A stretch of 64,000 nt of DNA, from NCBI GenBank assembly GCA_036504095.1, contig DASXVS010000040.1:1-64000 (forward strand), given 5' to 3'. Every line of letters starts with the position of its first letter. Position 1 is the first letter of the stretch. The notes beneath the pieces were generated by a model. That model did no database searches. It worked only from the letters and a program-made list of their open reading frames with translations, and was not told the origin of the DNA. Positions 60,101-64,000 of this stretch are shown piece after piece. The position numbers and the translations under genes were made by a program. The stretch comes from Armatimonadota bacterium. GTDB lineage: Bacteria > Armatimonadota > DTGP01 > JAKQQT01.

Positions 60101-61426
60101 CTACAGAACTCCGAAGTACTCGTTCTTCTCCCAGTCGGTCACCGTGGCGCGGAAGCGATCCCACTCAAGCTTCTTGTTCTTGATAAGCTTGTTGAAGCAG
60201 TGGTCGCCCAGTGCCTTTTTGAGGAGTTCGCTGCCTTCAGCGGCGGCGATCGCGAGATCCAGGTCGCCGGGAAGAGTGGCGATGCCCTGCTCGATTCTCT
60301 CTTCGTCCGTGAGGCGGTAAAGGTTGCCGCTGCTCATCGGCGGGCACTCGTAGCCCTTTTCGATTCCATCAAGGCCGGCGGCCAGCATCGCGGCGAACGC
60401 GAGGTACGGGTTGCAGGCAGGATCCGGGCTGCGCAGTTCGATGCGCGTTGCGTTTTCCCTGCCGGGCTTGTATCCGGGGATGCGGATTAGGTCGCTGCGG
60501 TTCTTAACGGCCCAACTCACGTAAACCGGGGCTTCATAACCGGGGACGAGGCGCTTGTACGAGTTTACCCACTGGTTCATCACGAGGGTGATCTCGGGGA
60601 TGTGCTTCATCAAGCCGGCGATGTACTGCCGCGCAATCTTGGAAAGGTGGACTTCATCCTTGGCATCGAAGAACGCGTTGCGATCGCCCTTGAACAGGCT
60701 TTGGTGAACGTGCATGCCGCTGCCGTTCTGTCCGCCAACGGGCTTGGGCATGAACGTGGCGTGAACGTTGTTCGCCAGCGCAACTTCCTTAACCACCAGC
60801 CGGTAGGTCATGGCGTTGTCCGCCATCGTCAGGGCGTCCGTGTAGCGGAGGTCGATCTCGTGCTGGCTGTGGGCGACTTCATGGTGGCTGTACTCTACGC
60901 CGATACCCATCTCTTCCAGGGCCATCACGGTGTCGCGGCGCAGGTCGTGGGCAACGTCAACGGCCGTCTGGTCAAAGTAGCCGCCCTCATCGAGCGGCGT
61001 GGGGTCATTGGCGCCCTTGAAGTAGAAGTACTCCAATTCCGGTCCCACGTAAAAAGTGAAGCCCAGGTCCGCGGCGCGCTTAAGCTGGCGGCGCAGGATG
61101 TAGCGCGGATCGCCTTCGTACGGGGTGCCATCGGCCGCGTTCTTGATATCGCAGAACATGCGGGCCGTGGGAACGTCTCCGAAGGGGATCAGGCAGAAGG
61201 TCGATGGGTCCGGCATAGCGATCATATCGGATTCGTCGATTCGGGCAAAGCCTTCGATCGAGGAACCGTCGAAGCCCATGCCTTCTTCCATCGCGTTCGC
61301 AAGTTCATCGCGGGTAATGGCCACAGACTTCAGGAAGCCCAGAATGTCCGTGAACCACAGCCTGATGAAACGGATGTCCAGGTCCTTTGCCTGGCGCAGC
61401 ACGTATTCGGTGTCTTTGGTGCTCAT
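60101..61426 (-). CDS. glnA: Glutamine synthetase type I
   Basis: A 441-residue enzyme that assimilates ammonium into glutamine. Landmarks are GFDGSSIEGFARIDESDMIA, MPDPSTFCLIPFGD, VGPELEYFYF, the ATP/glutamate site GSGMHVHQSLFKG, and RSPDPACNPYLAFAAMLAAG. Its length and lack of the adenylylation-type insert point to the GSI-alpha group, regulated by feedback or protein partners. The start at 61426 (MSTKDTEYVL) was chosen because the open frame upstream carries no GlnA residues and is antisense to the desulfurase gene. Confidence 0.95.
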   Translation of the reverse strand: MSTKDTEYVLRQAKDLDIRFIRLWFTDILGFLKSVAITRDELANAMEEGMGFDGSSIEGFARIDESDMIAMPDPSTFCLIPFGDVPTARMFCDIKNAADGTPYEGDPRYILRRQLKRAADLGFTFYVGPELEYFYFKGANDPTPLDEGGYFDQTAVDVAHDLRRDTVMALEEMGIGVEYSHHEVAHSQHEIDLRYTDALTMADNAMTYRLVVKEVALANNVHATFMPKPVGGQNGSGMHVHQSLFKGDRNAFFDAKDEVHLSKIARQYIAGLMKHIPEITLVMNQWVNSYKRLVPGYEAPVYVSWAVKNRSDLIRIPGYKPGRENATRIELRSPDPACNPYLAFAAMLAAGLDGIEKGYECPPMSSGNLYRLTDEERIEQGIATLPGDLDLAIAAAEGSELLKKALGDHCFNKLIKNKKLEWDRFRATVTDWEKNEYFGVL

Positions 61427-61576
61427 CAAAACCACTCTCTTTCGGAAGCGCTGGGCGGCCCGGGGAAAGGGCCGCTGCTTGGTACTCTCGCGGGGATTTT
61501 CCCGCCCGAGAAACATCGTAGCACCCAAAGGTTTCCAATACGTTACACGATGCGGCAATTGGGGAACCACGCCCGA

Positions 61577-61582
61577 TAGAAT
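61577..61582 (+). promoter_or_regulatory. -10 box placing the cysteine desulfurase on a leaderless message
   Basis: TAGAAT is followed by six bases and then the ATG at 61589, so transcription should begin on the start codon. No ribosome site is present. This is the classic TANNNT-N6-ATG arrangement of leaderless genes. Confidence 0.6.
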
Positions 61583-61588
61583 GAAATC

Positions 61589-62740
61589 ATGACTTATTTC
61601 GATCACGCGGCAACCACGCCTCTGGCGTCGGAGGTGCTGGAGGAGATGATGCCGTTCCTCACGGCGGCCTACGGCAACCCGTCCAGCATCCATTCTCTTG
61701 GGCAGGAAGCCAAGTGCGCTCTGGACGTCGCGCGCGACCGCGTTGCCGGCCTCTTGCACGCTCAGGCCCGCGAAATCGTATTCACTTCCGGGGGAACCGA
61801 GGCGGACAACCTGGCGATACGCGGGTCGCTGTGGCAGAACGAAAACAAGGGACGCCACTTGGTGGTCTCGTCCATCGAGCACGAGGCCGTACTGGACACG
61901 GCGGAGAGCATGCGCGTTCTCGGCTGGGACGTTACGCTCCTTCCGGTGGATCGCGCCGCCGTCGTTCAACCGGACGCTTTGAAGGACGCGATGCGCCCCG
62001 ACACCACCCTGGTGTCCGTGATGACGGCGAACAACGAGGTGGGGACGATCCAGCCGATCGCCGAACTCGCCGCGATAGCGCATGAAGCCGGCGCGCTGTT
62101 CCATACCGATGCGGTTCAGGCGATTGGGGCGATTGATGTCGCTCCGAACGAGATGGGTGTGGATCTGCTGAGCCTCAGCGGGCACAAGCTGTACGGGCCG
62201 AAGGGCATCGGCGCGTTGTGGGTGCGCCACGGTATGCGCCTGGCGGTTCAGATGACGGGTGGGGGACAGGAACGCGAGCGCCGCAGCGGCACGGAGAACG
62301 TGGCGGCCATCGTCGGACTGGGCAAGGCGTGTGAAATGGCCGCGGAGGGACTGCTGAACGGGGCGCCTGGGCGCCTCTCCGCGCTGCGCGACCATCTGAT
62401 ATCCGGTTTGATGTCCGCCGTTCCCGGCGCCGTCCTCACGGGACACCCCTCTCGGCGTCTGCCGGGAAGCGCGAGTTTCCTCTTCCCCTGGGTAGAGGGC
62501 GAGGCTATCCTGCTGAACCTCGACTTCGAGGGCTTCTGTGTGAGCAGCGGCAGCGCGTGCAGCGCCGGCGCCATCGAACCGAGCCACGTGCTCCTGGCGA
62601 TGGGCTTCAGCCCGGATGATGCGCGCGGCGCGCTGCGATTGACGCTCGGTCGTGATAACACGGAAGCGGACGTCGATCGACTGCTGGGCGTGCTTCCGGG
62701 AATCGTCCAGCGGCTTCGAGACCTGCGGCCCGGCGGCTAA
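61589..62740 (+). CDS. iscS: Cysteine desulfurase (NifS/IscS type)
   Basis: A 383-residue PLP enzyme that takes sulfur from cysteine for iron-sulfur clusters, tRNA thiolation or molybdopterin. It begins MTYFDHAATTPLASEV; the PLP lysine lies in SLSGHKLYGPKGIGAL, and the catalytic Cys in FCVSSGSACSAGAIEPSH. The loop around the active Cys is of the group-I (NifS/IscS) type. It is divergent from glnA. No iscU or iscR is adjacent, so nifS and iscS cannot be told apart. Confidence 0.92.
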   Translation: MTYFDHAATTPLASEVLEEMMPFLTAAYGNPSSIHSLGQEAKCALDVARDRVAGLLHAQAREIVFTSGGTEADNLAIRGSLWQNENKGRHLVVSSIEHEAVLDTAESMRVLGWDVTLLPVDRAAVVQPDALKDAMRPDTTLVSVMTANNEVGTIQPIAELAAIAHEAGALFHTDAVQAIGAIDVAPNEMGVDLLSLSGHKLYGPKGIGALWVRHGMRLAVQMTGGGQERERRSGTENVAAIVGLGKACEMAAEGLLNGAPGRLSALRDHLISGLMSAVPGAVLTGHPSRRLPGSASFLFPWVEGEAILLNLDFEGFCVSSGSACSAGAIEPSHVLLAMGFSPDDARGALRLTLGRDNTEADVDRLLGVLPGIVQRLRDLRPGG

Positions 62741-62790
62741 GAGCGCCGGACGCCCCCCATCCCCCGCCGCCCTGGCTGCTGCTCTCCGCC

Positions 62791-62821
62791 ATTCATCATT
62801 CATCACTCCGAATTCATCATT
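62791..62821. repeat. Single arm of the GATGAATGATGA word repeat
   Basis: Positions 62796-62819 are the exact reverse complement of 14518-14541 (24 identical bases). ATTCATCATTCATCAC (62791-62806) also matches the arm of the palindrome at 45010-45077. No partner arm is present locally. It lies in the gap before the TPR gene. Confidence 0.8.
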
Positions 62822-62895
62822 CCCGCCCGAAATACCCTGCCAAATCCCTGGCCGTGGTGTGGAATAGTCCTGTAGACCAATAGGACGGAACACCC

Positions 62896-63684
62896 ATGGC
62901 AGCAAACACCAAAGAAATGAGCATGGCGGTTAATATCCCGCCCAACGCCCCCCAGCACGTTTACGCGGCCGCCGCGGAACAGGCGCTGGAGTGGGGCCGA
63001 GCCGATGGCGCGCTCGAGGTGAGCAATCTCGGGCTTTCCCGCCACCCTGCTTACACGGGGCTCCGCGTGTTTCGCGGCGAAGCGCTGATCAAGCATAACC
63101 GCTACAGTGAGGCCGAAGAGGATCTGCGCGCGGTGCTCGCCTCCGAGCCGCAGCATCCACGCGCCCTGAAAGCGATCTGCTATCTCCTGATGGACCGGCA
63201 GCGCTACCGTGAGGCCCTTGTCTTCCTTGAGCGCGCCGAATTCGTCATCATGGGCGATGCTGAGATCATCGAATGGCTGGGCGTTGCCGAACAGCGGGCC
63301 GGGCAGGAGCCCGAGGCGCCACCGCCGCCGCCCAGTTTCCTGTTCTCGCCCGAGGCTCAGAGCCGGGTCCAGGAAGTGCTTGCACTGAATGGCGTGAAGT
63401 CCGTGCTGCTGGAGTGCGGGGGCGACAACAGGCTGTTTGGTGAAACCTCCACTCCCGCCGCCGACGATCTGAAGCGCATGGGGGTGCTGGAGGCCAGCGC
63501 GGCCGGCGTGCTGCACGATTGTGGTTTCGGCGACCTGACCGACGTTTCCCTGCACAGCGAGGAGACCATCTGTACATCCCGGCGCGGTCCGAAAGGCGTC
63601 ATGAGAGTCGCCGCGGATGCGCAGCTTCGGGAGGGCCTCATTGCGTGGCATCTGACGAAGGCATTAGCGGAGGGTACCGCGTGA
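62896..63684 (+). CDS. TPR protein with C-terminal roadblock/LC7-like domain
   Basis: A 262-residue cytosolic protein. Residues about 20-130 hold three TPR-like helix pairs (YTGLRVFRGEALIKHNRYSE, AEEDLRAVLASEPQHPRALK, AICYLLMDRQRYREALVFLE). After a proline-rich linker (PEAPPPPP), residues about 155-255 fit a roadblock/LC7 fold (VQEVLALNGVKSVLLECGG). Roadblock domains bind small Ras-like GTPases and regulate motility or polarity (MglB in Myxococcus). The next gene starts in the overlapping GTGA and is also roadblock-like. Confidence 0.7.
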   Translation: MAANTKEMSMAVNIPPNAPQHVYAAAAEQALEWGRADGALEVSNLGLSRHPAYTGLRVFRGEALIKHNRYSEAEEDLRAVLASEPQHPRALKAICYLLMDRQRYREALVFLERAEFVIMGDAEIIEWLGVAEQRAGQEPEAPPPPPSFLFSPEAQSRVQEVLALNGVKSVLLECGGDNRLFGETSTPAADDLKRMGVLEASAAGVLHDCGFGDLTDVSLHSEETICTSRRGPKGVMRVAADAQLREGLIAWHLTKALAEGTA

Positions 63685-64000
63685 AAACAGTTTTGCAGAG
63701 TCTGAACAAGACGCCCGGCGTCCTCGGCAGCGCGTATCTGTGCGGCGAGACCGAAGTGGCGGATTTCGGAGAGGCGATCGGCGGAGCGGCGGCGTTGCCC
63801 CTGGCGCGTCGGGCCGCCGATGCCTGCAGGCGATGGGTTGAAGGTGGGGGCACACCGCTGGACGCCGCCGTATTTGTCGGCACGGAAGGACGCCTGGTGG
63901 TGCGAACCGCCGGTCAAGGCCACTTGGTGGCTTTTGCGGAGAACGACGCGGCTGCCGGGCTCCTCAAGATGAGGATGCGGGATGCCGCGGCGCAGATGAA
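63681..64000 (+). CDS. Roadblock/LC7-domain protein (partial, runs off the window)
   Basis: The GTG at 63681 overlaps the TPR gene stop (GTGA) and is open to the end of the window, more than 106 codons. The translation LNKTPGVLGSAYLCGETEV, then FVGTEGRLVVRTAGQGHLV and AGLLKMRMRDAA is a roadblock/LC7-type domain, like that at the end of the preceding protein. A Ras-like GTPase would be expected close by, outside the window. Confidence 0.7.
   Translation, partial: MKTVLQSLNKTPGVLGSAYLCGETEVADFGEAIGGAAALPLARRAADACRRWVEGGGTPLDAAVFVGTEGRLVVRTAGQGHLVAFAENDAAAGLLKMRMRDAAAQM

Noticed and set aside
61427-62905. Extension of glnA upstream into a 934-codon frame
   Set aside because: Glutamine synthetase homology begins at 61426; the extension is antisense to the cysteine desulfurase and would have no function.

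Overview
The window is a gene-dense stretch (roughly 60-65 % GC by eye) of a bacterial chromosome, with about 50 protein genes, one stable RNA and no phage, insertion sequence, CRISPR array or tRNA that I could find. The lineage is inferred. A long SRP RNA with an Alu domain, secreted carbohydrate-active enzymes (GH78 rhamnosidase, GH-like protein), a P-II/glutamine synthetase nitrogen system and likely leaderless starts next to Shine-Dalgarno starts would suit Armatimonadota or a neighbouring phylum, but no marker here settles it.

Layout. 0.2-5.5 kb: minus-strand metabolic genes: a MoaD-MoeB-rhodanese fusion, a secreted esterase, an AlkA-type glycosylase, a CPBP protease, a flavin reductase and a DUF4440 protein, followed by a decayed copy of the start of the flavin reductase gene. 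6.0-8.8 kb: a redox-signalling operon (sugar-phosphate isomerase-like protein, [2Fe-2S] thioredoxin-like ferredoxin, PAS protein, SpoIIE-type phosphatase) whose -10 box lies inside an inverted repeat. 9.0-13.2 kb: a DUF1259 protein and a 1009-residue secreted beta-propeller/repeat protein. 13.4-24.4 kb: an arginine cluster, argB-mutM-hypothetical-argD-argF-GNAT-argG-M1 peptidase-argH. It opens with a strong promoter, an arginine-rich leader peptide and a terminator, which together look like a ribosome-mediated attenuator. Its ornithine carbamoyltransferase carries four N-terminal ClpC-type repeats. 24.5-34 kb: a diguanylate cyclase, a mixed ribose-type and nucleoside-type ABC import locus, and an M14 peptidase. 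34-38.4 kb: a GH-like secreted protein, an STN-domain protein and the SRP RNA. 38.4-48.2 kb: P-II, an MFS exporter, holin-like/rapZ/yvcK, a GHMP kinase with an SGNH hydrolase, an aldehyde dehydrogenase, and a flavoprotein lacking the family's redox cysteines. 48.4-64 kb: recQ, FMN reductase, CNNM/HlyC transporter, rhamnosidase, ParB-like protein, thrC, a PIN toxin-antitoxin pair, a hydroxyacid dehydrogenase, glnA, a cysteine desulfurase, and TPR/roadblock proteins running off the end.

Three items stand out. First, the Clp-N/OTC fusion joins a domain that reads phospho-arginine in ClpC to an arginine-making enzyme. Second, the argB leader is a complete attenuator readable from sequence. Third, many intergenic gaps hold hairpins built from a small vocabulary of 7-12-nt words (for example CACAAAGGCAC, GATGAATGATGA, GAGGGCTGAGGG, TCGAGTTCCGAG); the word differs between gaps and the architecture is the same. 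P-II, glnA, the arginine pathway and thrC make nitrogen and amino-acid metabolism the main theme.
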